This document shows, in pieces, positions 1 through 8,190 of a stretch of DNA of 12,697 nucleotides. Source of the stretch: Bacillota bacterium (GTDB lineage: Bacteria > Bacillota > Clostridia > DSM-8532); the NCBI GenBank assembly GCA_023410885.1, contig JAEYPI010000012.1:1-12697 (forward strand). Direction: 5' to 3'. Position 1 is the stretch's first letter. Each line of letters begins with the position of its first letter. The position numbers and the translations under genes were made by a program. Below the pieces are notes generated by a model. That model was not told the DNA's origin. It saw only the letters and a program-made list of their open reading frames with translations, and made no database searches.

Positions 1-1459
1 CCGTAGATTCAATTAGAACCCTTACCTTGGCTGCCGTGGCCGATTGGGAGTCAATCACACGGACTTTAAAGTCGGTCAAGTGTACATGGGAAAGCTCTGG
101 ATAAAAAACCTCCAAGGCTTTTCTGAGGGCCTTATCCAAGGCGTGAACCGGACCGTCGCCCTCGGCTGCCGTGATCTCCGATTGCCCATCCACTGTCACC
201 TTAATAAGAGCTGAAGCAGAACGTCCGGATATGGTGGGTTGCTCTGTCATGAGCTTAAACTTCTCCAGTTCAAAGAAGGGCTTATATTTACCAAGCTGCT
301 TACGGATGACTAATTCAAAGGTGCTTTCCGCCCCTTCAAACTGATAGCCCTGATGCTCCAGCTCCTTGAGTCTTTGGATAATGGCCTCAGTTTCCTGGGA
401 TTCTTTATGGATGGTTGGATTCAACTCACGAATTTTATCCAATATGGTTTTTCGTCCCGCAACCTCGGACATCAGGAATCGCCGCTTATTCCCTATGAGC
501 TCAGGATCAACATGCTCAAAGGAGCTTGACGACTTGCACACCCCATCGATATGCATGCCTCCCTTATGGGCAAAAGCACTGTTGCCCACATAGGGGTCCC
601 GTTCATTCAAGGTAATATTTGCAATCTCAGCGATTTTTCTTGCTGTAAAGGTGAGGTTCTTGAGCTTTTCCTCGGGAATACAGAGATATTTTTTCTTAAG
701 CTGGAGATTGGGAATGATGGTACTTAAATTAGCATTTCCGCACCGTTCTCCAAACCCGTTATAAGTTCCCTGTACATGCTCCGCTCCTGCTTCAACCGCT
801 ATGATCGCGTTGGCTACAGCCATACCGCAATCATTATGGGTGTGAATGCCGATTTTGACATTGAAGGCTTGTTTCACTGCTTTGACAGTCTCATAAACCT
901 CTTGTGGAAAGCTTCCCCCATTGGTATCACAGAGCACCAAGCAATCTGCGCCACCCTCTGCTGCAGCACTAAGGGCCTTCATGGCATATTCCGGGTTATT
1001 CTTATAACCATCAAAGAAATGCTCCGCGTCAAAAACAACTTCCTTGCCCTTGCTCTTAAAAAACGCGACCGTTTCTTTAATCATTTTTAGATTCTCGTCT
1101 AAATTCGTTTGAATAATCTCTGTCACATGGAAGTCCCAGCTTTTCCCGAATATGGCTACTGAAGGGGTATGGGCTGACAGAAGAGATTGAACATTCTTAT
1201 CCTCCTCAACCTCTATATCCCGCCTTCTGGTGCTGCCAAAGGCAGTCAGCTTAGCCGAATTCAGCTGAATACTCCGCAACCTTTCAAAAAACTCAATATC
1301 TTTAGGATTAGATCCAGGATTTCCTGCCTCAATATAGGCAACACCCAAATCATCCAGGGCCTTGACGATCTTCAGCTTATCCGAAACCGAGAAGGAAATG
1401 CCTTCGGCCTGAGCCCCGTCACGTAGTGTGGAATCAAAAATGTCTACTTTTTGTAGCAT
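1..1459 (-). CDS. cimA: Citramalate synthase, 3' end cut by the window
   Basis: This is an LeuA-family enzyme of the (R)-citramalate synthase type (TIGR00977-like), which condenses pyruvate with acetyl-CoA. The product is carried to 2-oxobutyrate, the isoleucine precursor. Translated from the ATG at 1459, the frame stays open for 486 residues to the window edge. The N-terminus holds DSTLRDGAQAEG (residues about 9-20), the catalytic and metal-binding HMGL-like motif, and HTHND lies near residue 206. The Ala-Gln-Ala after RDG, the NGFGERCGNA block and the closing VRVLIEST match the citramalate synthase branch better than isopropylmalate synthase. By family length roughly 40 residues are missing. 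A GGAGAGG Shine-Dalgarno site lies just before the ATG, 34 bases after the leuA stop, so it is probably the next gene of the same operon. The function is inferred from family resemblance; substrate choice is not proven by sequence. Confidence 0.92.
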   Translation of the reverse strand, partial: MLQKVDIFDSTLRDGAQAEGISFSVSDKLKIVKALDDLGVAYIEAGNPGSNPKDIEFFERLRSIQLNSAKLTAFGSTRRRDIEVEEDKNVQSLLSAHTPSVAIFGKSWDFHVTEIIQTNLDENLKMIKETVAFFKSKGKEVVFDAEHFFDGYKNNPEYAMKALSAAAEGGADCLVLCDTNGGSFPQEVYETVKAVKQAFNVKIGIHTHNDCGMAVANAIIAVEAGAEHVQGTYNGFGERCGNANLSTIIPNLQLKKKYLCIPEEKLKNLTFTARKIAEIANITLNERDPYVGNSAFAHKGGMHIDGVCKSSSSFEHVDPELIGNKRRFLMSEVAGRKTILDKIRELNPTIHKESQETEAIIQRLKELEHQGYQFEGAESTFELVIRKQLGKYKPFFELEKFKLMTEQPTISGRSASALIKVTVDGQSEITAAEGDGPVHALDKALRKALEVFYPELSHVHLTDFKVRVIDSQSATAAKVRVLIEST

Positions 1460-1493
1460 GCTGCCTCTCCTCTCTTCTTTTTTATCACGCGAT

Positions 1494-3029
1494 TTAAACT
1501 TGCTCTTCCAGCTTCTCTTGGTAAATCATTTTATTAATGGCGTTGATATAGGAAAGAACACTGGCTTCAAATACGTCGGTGCTAACGCCCTTACCGGTAT
1601 AGACTTGGGTATCCCGTCTAATTTTTACATGGGCTTCACCCTGAGCGTCCTGCCCCTCCGTGACGGAGCGTAGTCTGTAATCTTCCAGAATAAAGGAAAT
1701 GCCGGCGATTTTTTCAATGGCCTTAAAGGCTGCATCCATGGGTCCGTCGCCGGTGGAGACTTCCTCAATGACCATTTGCGTCCCATTATGCTTGATGAGG
1801 CGCACAGAGGCCGTAGCGGTAATGGTATTGCCGGTATTGATAACAAAGCGGTCTAATTGATAGGTTTGTGGTATTTCAACAGCCTTCTGGGCCAACAGGA
1901 CTTCAATATCCGCATCCTGAACTACTTTTTTCTTGTCGGCCAGAATCTTGAATTGTTCGAAGGTTTGATCCAGCTCTGATTTGGTGAGCTGATAGCCCAT
2001 GGATTTAAGACGATCTTCAAAGGCATGGCGCCCGGAATGCTTGCCCAGTACCATATTATTCTGGGTCAGACCAATGGATTCAGGGGTCATGATTTCATAG
2101 GTGCTTTTTTCTGCCAACACGCCATGCTGGTGAATCCCTGATTCATGAGCAAAGGCATTGGCACCCACAATAGCCTTATTAGGCTGTACCGATACACCTG
2201 TGATACTGCTCAAGAGCCTTGAGGAACGATGTATCTGTGTCGTATCAATACGGCAATCCAGATTAAATATATGAGGCCGTGTTTTAAGAACCATGACGAT
2301 CTCTTCAAGGGCGGCATTTCCTGCCCGTTCTCCAATGCCGTTCAGTGTGCACTCTAATTGGGTTGCGCCAGCTCTTGCGGCTGCAAGTGTATTGGCCACA
2401 GCCATGCCCAGATCATTATGGCAATGGACTGCAATAATGGCTTTATCAATATTGGGAACATTCTCTCGAACATTTTTAATCAGCTCATAAAATTCCTCCG
2501 GTGTGGTATACCCCACCGTGTCAGGTACATTAATAACTGTTGCACCCGCATTAATAGCCGTCTCAAAAACCCTATAAAGAAATTCAGGTCGGCTTCTGGA
2601 GGCGTCCTCGGCAGAGAATTCCACATCGGAGCAATATTTTTTTGCATAGGCTACCATACTTCTTGCCCGTTCTAAAACATCTTCCGGTGACATTTTCAGC
2701 TTGTATTTCATGTGAATGTCCGAAGTGGCTATGAAGGTGTGAATTCTCGGGTTAGCAGCTTTTTTCAAGGCTTCCCAAGACCGGTCAATATCCTGAGTTA
2801 TAGCTCTGGATAGACTGGCTACCGTACAGTCTTTGATGGTTTCCGCGACGGCCTTGACCGACTGAAAATCGCCGGGTGAGGCAATGGCAAAGCCTGCTTC
2901 GATTACATCGACCTTCAGGCGCTCAAGCTGTTTGGCAACCTCAATTTTCTCTTGGAGATTCATACTGCAACCGGGCGATTGCTCGCCGTCTCTTAAGGTG
3001 GTGTCAAAGATATAGACTCTATTTCCCAT
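1494..3029 (-). CDS. leuA: 2-isopropylmalate synthase
   Basis: The enzyme condenses 2-oxoisovalerate with acetyl-CoA, the committed step of leucine synthesis. The 511-residue product has DTTLRDGEQSPG at residues 9-20, HCHND at about 202-206 with the metal-binding histidines, and the NGIGERAGNAALEE block. A C-terminal LeuA allosteric domain (from about residue 370) is where leucine feedback acts in this family. The open frame extends 26 codons further upstream, to 3107. The ATG at 3029 was chosen because AAAGGAG sits 9 bases before it and MGNRVYIFDTTLRDG is the family-like N-terminus; the longer start has no comparable site and would add an unconserved tail. It follows ilvC after 105 bases with no terminator visible, so it is probably in the T-box operon. 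Confidence 0.95.
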   Translation of the reverse strand: MGNRVYIFDTTLRDGEQSPGCSMNLQEKIEVAKQLERLKVDVIEAGFAIASPGDFQSVKAVAETIKDCTVASLSRAITQDIDRSWEALKKAANPRIHTFIATSDIHMKYKLKMSPEDVLERARSMVAYAKKYCSDVEFSAEDASRSRPEFLYRVFETAINAGATVINVPDTVGYTTPEEFYELIKNVRENVPNIDKAIIAVHCHNDLGMAVANTLAAARAGATQLECTLNGIGERAGNAALEEIVMVLKTRPHIFNLDCRIDTTQIHRSSRLLSSITGVSVQPNKAIVGANAFAHESGIHQHGVLAEKSTYEIMTPESIGLTQNNMVLGKHSGRHAFEDRLKSMGYQLTKSELDQTFEQFKILADKKKVVQDADIEVLLAQKAVEIPQTYQLDRFVINTGNTITATASVRLIKHNGTQMVIEEVSTGDGPMDAAFKAIEKIAGISFILEDYRLRSVTEGQDAQGEAHVKIRRDTQVYTGKGVSTDVFEASVLSYINAINKMIYQEKLEEQV

Positions 3030-3134
3030 ACTACACATCTCCTTTAACGAAAACATATTAACTTTTGAAGTGTGACGAACTTCCTGTATTGCAGCCGATT
3101 GAGTCATCGCAAAGAGTGGATGACATTTCGTCTA

Positions 3135-4124
3135 CTACTTATTCCAGCTCATCATCTTGCGTAGGTCCTTACCTACTTCCTCTACCTGGCTTTCCTGCTC
3201 CATTCTTCTTCTTGCATTAAAGTAAGGACGGTTGGCCTGATTCTCTAAAATCCAGTTACGCGCAAAGGTACCATCCTGAATCTCGTGAAGGACCTTCTTC
3301 ATTTCCTTACGGGTTTCTTCTGTGATAATTCGCTTTCCGGTTACATAATCACCATACTCGGCGGTGTCCGAAATGGAATAGCGCATAAAGCTTAAACCAC
3401 CCTTGTTAATGAGGTCCACAATAAGCTTCATTTCATGTAAGCATTCAAAATAAGCACTTTCAGGCTGATATCCTGCTTCGACAAGGGTTTCAAAGCCCGC
3501 TCTCATAAGCTCAGATACGCCGCCGCAAAGAACGGCTTGTTCACCAAAAAGATCCGTCTCTGTTTCTTCCTTAAAGGTGGTTTCAAGAATACCGGCTCTC
3601 GCGCCGCCAATGCCCGCAGCATAAGCCAGAGCCAATTCTTTGGCGTCTCCGGTTGCGTTCTGGTGTACAGCAATGAGACAGGGAACTCCTTTCCCCTCTT
3701 GGAACTGGCTTCTTACGGTATGTCCGGGGCCCTTGGGGGCTATCATAAAGACATTGACATCACTGGGCGGAACAATTTGTCCGTAGTGAATATTAAAGCC
3801 GTGGGCAAAAACCAAGCTCTTTCCTGCCTTAAGATTGGGTGCAATGCTCTCCTGATAGAGTTTAGGCTGCTTTTCATCATTGACAAGAATCATAATAAGA
3901 TCGGCCTCTTTTGCAGCCTCAGCAGCTGTTGAAACCTTCAAGCCTGCTTCCTCAGCAAGGGCCCAGGACTTGCTTCCCTCATACAGACCCACAACAACCT
4001 TAACACCCGATTCATGTAGATTTAGGGCGTGAGCGTGCCCCTGGCTTCCGTATCCAATCACTGCAACGGTTTTTTCGCTTAAAAGTCCCAAATTACAATC
4101 CTTTTCATAATACATTTTTGCCAT
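3135..4124 (-). CDS. ilvC: Ketol-acid reductoisomerase, class I
   Basis: The enzyme isomerises and reduces acetolactate or acetohydroxybutyrate to the dihydroxy acids of valine and isoleucine synthesis. At 329 residues it is the normal short (class I) length. The Rossmann motif GYGSQGHAHALNL begins near residue 24. The C-terminal knotted domain carries the metal-binding acidic residues in ETETDLFGEQ and the SDTAEYGDY block. The open frame runs back to 4181, but GAGGAGG lies 9 bases before the ATG at 4124 and MAKMYYEKDCN is the normal start. That ribosome site is made from the last Glu codons of ilvN, whose stop codon is 4 bases from this start, so the two genes are probably translationally coupled. 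The cofactor loop reads GLYEGSKSW, with Tyr where NADPH-type enzymes usually have Arg, so cofactor preference is open. Confidence 0.96.
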   Translation of the reverse strand: MAKMYYEKDCNLGLLSEKTVAVIGYGSQGHAHALNLHESGVKVVVGLYEGSKSWALAEEAGLKVSTAAEAAKEADLIMILVNDEKQPKLYQESIAPNLKAGKSLVFAHGFNIHYGQIVPPSDVNVFMIAPKGPGHTVRSQFQEGKGVPCLIAVHQNATGDAKELALAYAAGIGGARAGILETTFKEETETDLFGEQAVLCGGVSELMRAGFETLVEAGYQPESAYFECLHEMKLIVDLINKGGLSFMRYSISDTAEYGDYVTGKRIITEETRKEMKKVLHEIQDGTFARNWILENQANRPYFNARRRMEQESQVEEVGKDLRKMMSWNK

Positions 4125-4128
4125 GGCT

Positions 4129-4644
4129 TTATTCCTCCTCAAATTTCCTTTGATTTTTAATTTCCTTATTTCCTCTTTCAAGGGCCGTCAGGCCGGTTCG
4201 AACAATTTCAGCAATGCCGTAGGGTTCCATCAAATTAATGAAAGCTTCAATCTTCCCTTCATCCCCCGTCATTTCAATGGTAAGCGTTTCATTACATACA
4301 TCCACGATCTTAGCACGGAAGATATCCACAATCTCAATTATAGAAGCTCTGGAAGCCTTGGCAGTCTTAACCTTAATCAACGCAAGCTCTCTGAAAACCG
4401 ATTGGTGGATATCAAGCTCCACAATCTTAATGACATCAATGAGCTTATTGAGCTGCTTTTTAATCTGTTCTAAAATGTAGTCGTCACCCCGGACCACGAT
4501 GGTCATACGGGATACTTTGGGGTCCTCCGTCTCACCTACCGACAAACTGTCAATGTTGTAGCCCCTTCGGCTGAATAGGCCCGAAACTCGGCTCAAAACA
4601 CCTGACTGGTTTTCTACCAGTACCGACAGAACATGCCTGTTCAT
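4129..4644 (-). CDS. ilvN: Acetolactate synthase small (regulatory) subunit
   Basis: This is the regulatory subunit of acetohydroxyacid synthase; it binds the catalytic subunit and in this family confers valine feedback inhibition. The 171-residue protein starts with an ACT domain (about residues 4-75) with ENQSGVLSRVSGLFSRRGYN and a conserved NIDSLSVG. The C-terminal small-subunit domain follows. The ATG at 4644 was chosen over the GTG at 4653: GAGGAG is 8 bases from the ATG but would touch the GTG, and MNRHVLSVLVEN is the family start. The gene lies 62 bases after ilvB and its 3' end supplies the ribosome site of ilvC. The highly charged tail, ending in three Glu residues, is dictated partly by that overlapping ribosome-binding site. 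Confidence 0.95.
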   Translation of the reverse strand: MNRHVLSVLVENQSGVLSRVSGLFSRRGYNIDSLSVGETEDPKVSRMTIVVRGDDYILEQIKKQLNKLIDVIKIVELDIHQSVFRELALIKVKTAKASRASIIEIVDIFRAKIVDVCNETLTIEMTGDEGKIEAFINLMEPYGIAEIVRTGLTALERGNKEIKNQRKFEEE

Positions 4645-4706
4645 AAACTTCACTCCTCTATCGCTTCATAAAACCTCTATATAAAAACTCGGGATTCAAT
4701 AAGGAA

Positions 4707-6314
4707 CTATAGGGTGCTTTCACAGGGATCAACCACACACTCTACCAGGAAGGGGCCTTTTTCTTTTATGGCCTTATCAAAAGCGACTTCAAGCCCTGAA
4801 TTATCAGTAACCCTCAACCCTTTAATACCATAAGCTTCACATAGCTTGATAAAATCAGGATTTAAGTCCAGATTAACGCAACTGGTTTTGCCGAAGATAC
4901 GATCTTGAATCTCCCTGACCATGCCCAGCCTCGAATTGTTAAACAGGAGAATCATTAAACCAAGATGATTGGAAGCGATGGTACCAAGCTCGTGAAGGCT
5001 CATTTGAAAGCCTCCATCGCCTACAACAGCCACAACCTGTCGCTTTGGAGCCCCAAACTTGGCCCCGACAGCAGCCGGGAGACTATAGCCCATGGTCCCT
5101 AGACCACCCGAGGTCAAAAACTTTCGCCCCGTTCGGTCTTCGAAATTCCGTGCGGCCCAAAGCTGATTTTGTCCCACATCAGCCACTAAAATGGCCGTAT
5201 CATTGAGCTTATCTGAAAGAAGCTGAATAGCATACTGGGGATCAACGGCTCCGGAACACTTTCGCTCATTATTCCTTTTTAAACCCTTCAACTCAGAAAG
5301 CCATAGCTCTGTATCCAGAGTACTTACTTTATCCGTCATTTCGGTAAGAATGGATTTAACATCCCCAACCAGAGGAACCTGAGTGCCCAAATTCTTTCCA
5401 ATCTCAGCCGGATCAACATCAATGTGAATAATCCGCACCGTTTTTAGAATTTTATCCGCTACACCACCCCAAGCCCTATCGGCGATTCTTGCCCCCATAA
5501 AGATGAGGAGATCAGCCTTACCCATGGCACTATTGGCTTCAACAAAGCCATGGGTGCCAATCATACCGATATAAAGGGGATGTTTGCTGGGTAAAGCACC
5601 CTTTCCCATCAAGGTGTGCACAATAGGAATGCCGGTCTTTTCAACAAAGGCCTTCAACTCCTGCTCAGCATGGGAGAGACGAACACCGCCTCCTGCAATG
5701 ATGAGGGGTCTTTGGCTCTCGCCGATGGCCTTAACCGCCCGCTTGATCTGTCCGATATGACCCTTTGTAGTCGGCTTATAGCCTCTTATATCAACTGTTT
5801 TTGGATATTCAAACTCAATTTTTTCATTTTGAACATCATCTGGAATATCAATAAGAACAGGGCCGGGCCTTCCGGTAGAAGCAATGTAAAAGGCCTCCTT
5901 CAAAATCCTAGGAAGCGCCGATGCCTCTTTAACTAAGTAGCTATGCTTGGTAAAGGATTCGGTAGCACCCGTGATATCCGCCTCTTGAAAAACATCACGA
6001 CCAATCATGGCAGAATTCACCTGACCGGTTATGATAACCATAGGGATTGAATCCATATAGGCCGTTGCAATGCCGGTGATGAGATTCGTAGCACCTGGGC
6101 CTGAAGTGCCGATACAAACGCCCACCTTGCCCGATACTCTTGCATAACCGCTGGCACTATGAGCAGCAGCTTGCTCCTGACGCACCAAGACATGATGAAT
6201 CCTAGACTTTCTGAGGGCTTCATAAACCTTTAAGATGAATCCTCCCGGATAGCCAAAAACCGTATCGACTTGTTCCTCAAGCAGGCACTTGATGATTGCC
6301 TCAGCAGCTCTCAC
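4707..6314 (-). CDS. ilvB: Acetolactate synthase large (catalytic) subunit
   Basis: This thiamine-diphosphate enzyme forms acetolactate from two pyruvates, or acetohydroxybutyrate from pyruvate and 2-oxobutyrate. The N-terminal domain has VFGYPGG and RQEQAAAHSASGYAR, the Glu being the cofactor-activating residue (about 47). TSGPGATNL follows, and the C-terminal domain carries the Mg-diphosphate motif GDGGFQMSLHELGTI (about 432 on) ending in NNSRLGMV. Length, 535 residues, is slightly short of the usual 550-570 but no domain is missing. The start is uncertain: ATGs at 6323 and 6320 lie 0 and 3 bases after the only Shine-Dalgarno site (AGAAAGG), whereas the GTG at 6314 lies 9 bases after it and gives MRAAEAIIKCL, close to the family start. 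It is the first gene after the T-box terminator. Confidence 0.95.
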   Translation of the reverse strand: MRAAEAIIKCLLEEQVDTVFGYPGGFILKVYEALRKSRIHHVLVRQEQAAAHSASGYARVSGKVGVCIGTSGPGATNLITGIATAYMDSIPMVIITGQVNSAMIGRDVFQEADITGATESFTKHSYLVKEASALPRILKEAFYIASTGRPGPVLIDIPDDVQNEKIEFEYPKTVDIRGYKPTTKGHIGQIKRAVKAIGESQRPLIIAGGGVRLSHAEQELKAFVEKTGIPIVHTLMGKGALPSKHPLYIGMIGTHGFVEANSAMGKADLLIFMGARIADRAWGGVADKILKTVRIIHIDVDPAEIGKNLGTQVPLVGDVKSILTEMTDKVSTLDTELWLSELKGLKRNNERKCSGAVDPQYAIQLLSDKLNDTAILVADVGQNQLWAARNFEDRTGRKFLTSGGLGTMGYSLPAAVGAKFGAPKRQVVAVVGDGGFQMSLHELGTIASNHLGLMILLFNNSRLGMVREIQDRIFGKTSCVNLDLNPDFIKLCEAYGIKGLRVTDNSGLEVAFDKAIKEKGPFLVECVVDPCESTL

Positions 6315-6342
6315 ATCCATCATCCTTTCTGATTTTGGTTAG

Positions 6343-6389
6343 AAAAAAACCCTCGTGCCGTCGTTATATACTAACAACAGGGACGAGGG
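6343..6389 (-). terminator. Intrinsic terminator of the T-box leader (attenuator)
   Basis: On the minus strand a stem of CCCTCGT (6383-6389) pairs with ACGAGGG (6350-6356) and is followed by seven T residues (6343-6349). Inside it a second 8-bp stem, TGTTGTTA with TAACGACG, has a 5-base loop. It ends 29 bases before the ilvB GTG start. In T-box systems this hairpin forms when the cognate tRNA is charged and stops transcription before the structural genes. Confidence 0.93.
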
Positions 6390-6637
6390 ATACACTCCAC
6401 GCGTTACCACCCTATTTTTTATCCTTATCTCACGATAAAGACCTCATGAGGTTCTAACAAACCATCGCCTATAACGGGGCTAGCCGTATCTTCTTACTCT
6501 ATTTCAGAAGAGCTGCTCGGGAGAGATAATATTCCAAAACCCTGCCGATTTCCACCAACCATCGGCTCTCTATCAAGATTTTTTTGAGGAATACCTTGTT
6601 CCTTCATTGCATTTTCAAAGGGTTTATTAAGTTATTT
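6343..6637 (-). promoter_or_regulatory. T-box leader RNA controlling the ilv-leu operon
   Basis: The untranslated leader of about 295 bases carries the T-box AGGGTGGTAACGCG at 6400-6413 (minus strand), which pairs within the antiterminator and exposes UGGU to the tRNA 3' end. The last U of that bulge would pair with an A discriminator base, as in Ile, Leu and Val tRNAs. The Stem I region contains AGAGAGCCGATGGTTGGTG and its partner AATCGGC, a typical distal Stem I. The specifier region reads GGAATATTATCTCTCCCGAG and holds AUU and AUC (Ile) and CUC (Leu); by eye I cannot fix which is the specifier codon. Uncharged cognate tRNA would stabilise the antiterminator and switch on ilvB-ilvN-ilvC-leuA-cimA. 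Confidence 0.93.
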
Positions 6638-6643
6638 TTATGT

Positions 6644-6672
6644 ATTATAACAGCATGAATATCGAATGTCAA
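6644..6672 (-). promoter_or_regulatory. Consensus sigma-A promoter of the ilv-leu operon
   Basis: On the minus strand a perfect -35 TTGACA (6667-6672), a 17-bp spacer and a perfect -10 TATAAT (6644-6649) are present, with TG one base before the -10 (extended -10). Transcription should start near 6637, giving the T-box leader. A fully consensus promoter fits control by attenuation rather than by an activator. Confidence 0.9.
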
Positions 6673-6707
6673 CCATGAAATTTGAAAGATTTACCACCTT
6701 GGTTTTC

Positions 6708-7469
6708 TCACATCCTGCTGGTTCTTACATACTGATCGTAAAGGTACTTGTAGTTCGGTCTCACTACCGCATCCGTCAAAAAGGCTGATTGAGTTGCGCC
6801 CGTCTTACGGTTCTGGTTCAAAGCCCGGATAATACCTTCAGCTGTCCTGATACCAATGCCATGTCCATAATACTTTCCATTGATGAGCTGAATTACATTT
6901 TCCCCCTGCCATTCAGGGGTATCAGGGTTGACGTCAGGATTATCAAAGTACAGGCAATCTCCCGGAAGAGAATCTACATTTGTCAAGGAGCGAATGCCCA
7001 GATCCTTGTCCAGGTACTTCCAGTTCATGAGATAGATATCTGCAAACAGGCGGTTAAATAGCTCTTCGGGGAAAATTTCGGTCAAGGCCAGATAGAATAC
7101 AATAACAATCGCTGTTGCACACTCAGTAGCATATAGGCGACTATTCTTATAAATATCTTGAATGGCCTGAAAAGGACTTGCATGAGGTTTTAATTTGAAC
7201 CCCCCTTCACTTGTCCTCTCCCAAAATTCCGGATTGCATCTGGATTTTTTAAAAACCGCGAATGCAAAATAACTGTTGTTAAGCCTTTCTGAAGCATGGA
7301 CAATGGCTGTTCTTAAATCGAGCTCGAATTCTAGTGCTTTTATGGATGAAAAGCTATATACCTTTTCGCTAGCAAACATTTTACGCAAAATTACCATTCT
7401 AACACTATCATCACTATACCGACCTGCCAGGGATTCTTCCTGAATCGTTTCGCCATTAATTCGTATCAT
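6708..7469 (-). CDS. tgl: Protein-glutamine gamma-glutamyltransferase (spore coat transglutaminase)
   Basis: This matches the bacterial Tgl family, which makes gamma-glutamyl-lysine cross-links between coat proteins in the mother cell of sporulating Bacillus. The 253-residue protein is close to the 245 residues of B. subtilis Tgl. It has ECATAIVIVFYLAL with the catalytic Cys at 117, GDCLYFDNP, WQGENVI with Glu190, and KYYGHGIGI with His203, the three catalytic positions known in this family. The ATG at 7469 has AAAGGA 9 bases upstream. No signal peptide is seen, as expected for an enzyme released in the mother cell. Its stop lies 36 bases from the T-box promoter, with no strong terminator between. 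A weak sigma-K-like -10 (CATATGATG, minus strand 7502-7510) lies upstream without a clear -35. The identification is strong; the regulation is inferred. Confidence 0.93.
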   Translation of the reverse strand: MIRINGETIQEESLAGRYSDDSVRMVILRKMFASEKVYSFSSIKALEFELDLRTAIVHASERLNNSYFAFAVFKKSRCNPEFWERTSEGGFKLKPHASPFQAIQDIYKNSRLYATECATAIVIVFYLALTEIFPEELFNRLFADIYLMNWKYLDKDLGIRSLTNVDSLPGDCLYFDNPDVNPDTPEWQGENVIQLINGKYYGHGIGIRTAEGIIRALNQNRKTGATQSAFLTDAVVRPNYKYLYDQYVRTSRM

Positions 7470-7810
7470 CTTCCTATGTCCTTTATGATGAGATCCTATT
7501 TCATCATATGAGGTTCAGGGGGCTTGGGCTAATCCATGATTGAGTTAAATCTTCTTCTCCTTGCTTGACCCTTGATTGTTGCGAGCCCGCATTACCATCA
7601 GCACCTATTGAATTAATAGCTCTGGACCTCTGTACAAGATATAGGTTTGGTGAGAAGCATAGCGCTATAAAAAAGTATGTTTCATGTAAAAAAAGATGTT
7701 ATATTAGATAGTAAAACAGAAAGCTCTTATCCCTTTTAGTTAGGCAGATTGATAAAATGATTACAAAACGCCAAAAATAAACGATACTTCATAAGGTTTG
7801 GTGAATAAAA
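7470..7810. other. Intergenic region between divergent tgl and the Smr-like gene
   Basis: About 340 bases separate two divergent genes and no coding sequence was recognised. Near tgl there is an inverted repeat, ATGATGA (7485-7491) with TCATCAT (7501-7507), 9-base spacer, overlapping the sigma-K-like -10. Toward the plus-strand gene an extended -10, TGTTATATT (TATATT at 7700-7705), has no good -35, and transcription might start near 7712. The middle (about 7520-7670) shows no structure I can name. Confidence 0.4.
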
Positions 7811-8158
7811 ATGGCTCAGGATTTGGTAACGATCAATTTGGAAGAAGGAAGGCCCACTGCAGATGTGGCGCTTCGCAGGCTCTCCGCTGAACTGGTTCGG
7901 GTTAAGGCCCAACGTGCAAAAGCTGTCAAGCTTATCCATGGCTATGGCTCTTCGGGTGTTGGAGGTGTTTTAAGAGTCGAGATCAGAAAAGAACTTGAAC
8001 GCATGAAAAAGCGTGGTGTCATTAAGCTCTATGTTCCGGGCGAAAATTTTGAGATTTTCTCATCCGATACCATTAAAATGCTGGATAACTGTGGTGCTTT
8101 GCGGAACGATAGGGACCTGGGACGGTTTAATAGCGGCATCACCATGGTTCTGCTCTAA
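7811..8158 (+). CDS. Small stand-alone Smr-like domain protein
   Basis: The 115-residue protein resembles the Smr domain found at the MutS2 C-terminus and in stand-alone nucleic-acid nicking proteins. The support is KLIHGYGSSGVGGVLRVEI (about residues 40-58), matching the HGxGxGxLR signature that follows a beta strand, and an ordered N-terminal strand, TINLEEGRPTADVALRRL. The usual LDLHG motif at the first strand is replaced by INLEEG, so it lacks a conserved His there and may be binding-only or a divergent branch. The tail from about residue 70 has no recognised match. GGTGA lies 6 bases before the ATG. It is a single gene, divergent from tgl and 72 bases before the transporter gene. The fold is moderately sure; the biological role is unknown. 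Confidence 0.75.
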   Translation: MAQDLVTINLEEGRPTADVALRRLSAELVRVKAQRAKAVKLIHGYGSSGVGGVLRVEIRKELERMKKRGVIKLYVPGENFEIFSSDTIKMLDNCGALRNDRDLGRFNSGITMVLL

Positions 8159-8190
8159 TTCTCAAAGGTCTCCCTATTTGCTTGTCATAA

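Noticed and set aside
366..1090. Plus-strand open frames opposite cimA
   Set aside because: They are antisense to a well-conserved enzyme and show no family features or ribosome sites.
3030..3107. N-terminal extension of leuA to the ATG at 3107
   Set aside because: The best Shine-Dalgarno site and the conserved family start both point to 3029.
4125..4181. N-terminal extension of ilvC into ilvN
   Set aside because: It would overlap ilvN in another frame, lacks family similarity, and GAGGAGG clearly serves the ATG at 4124.
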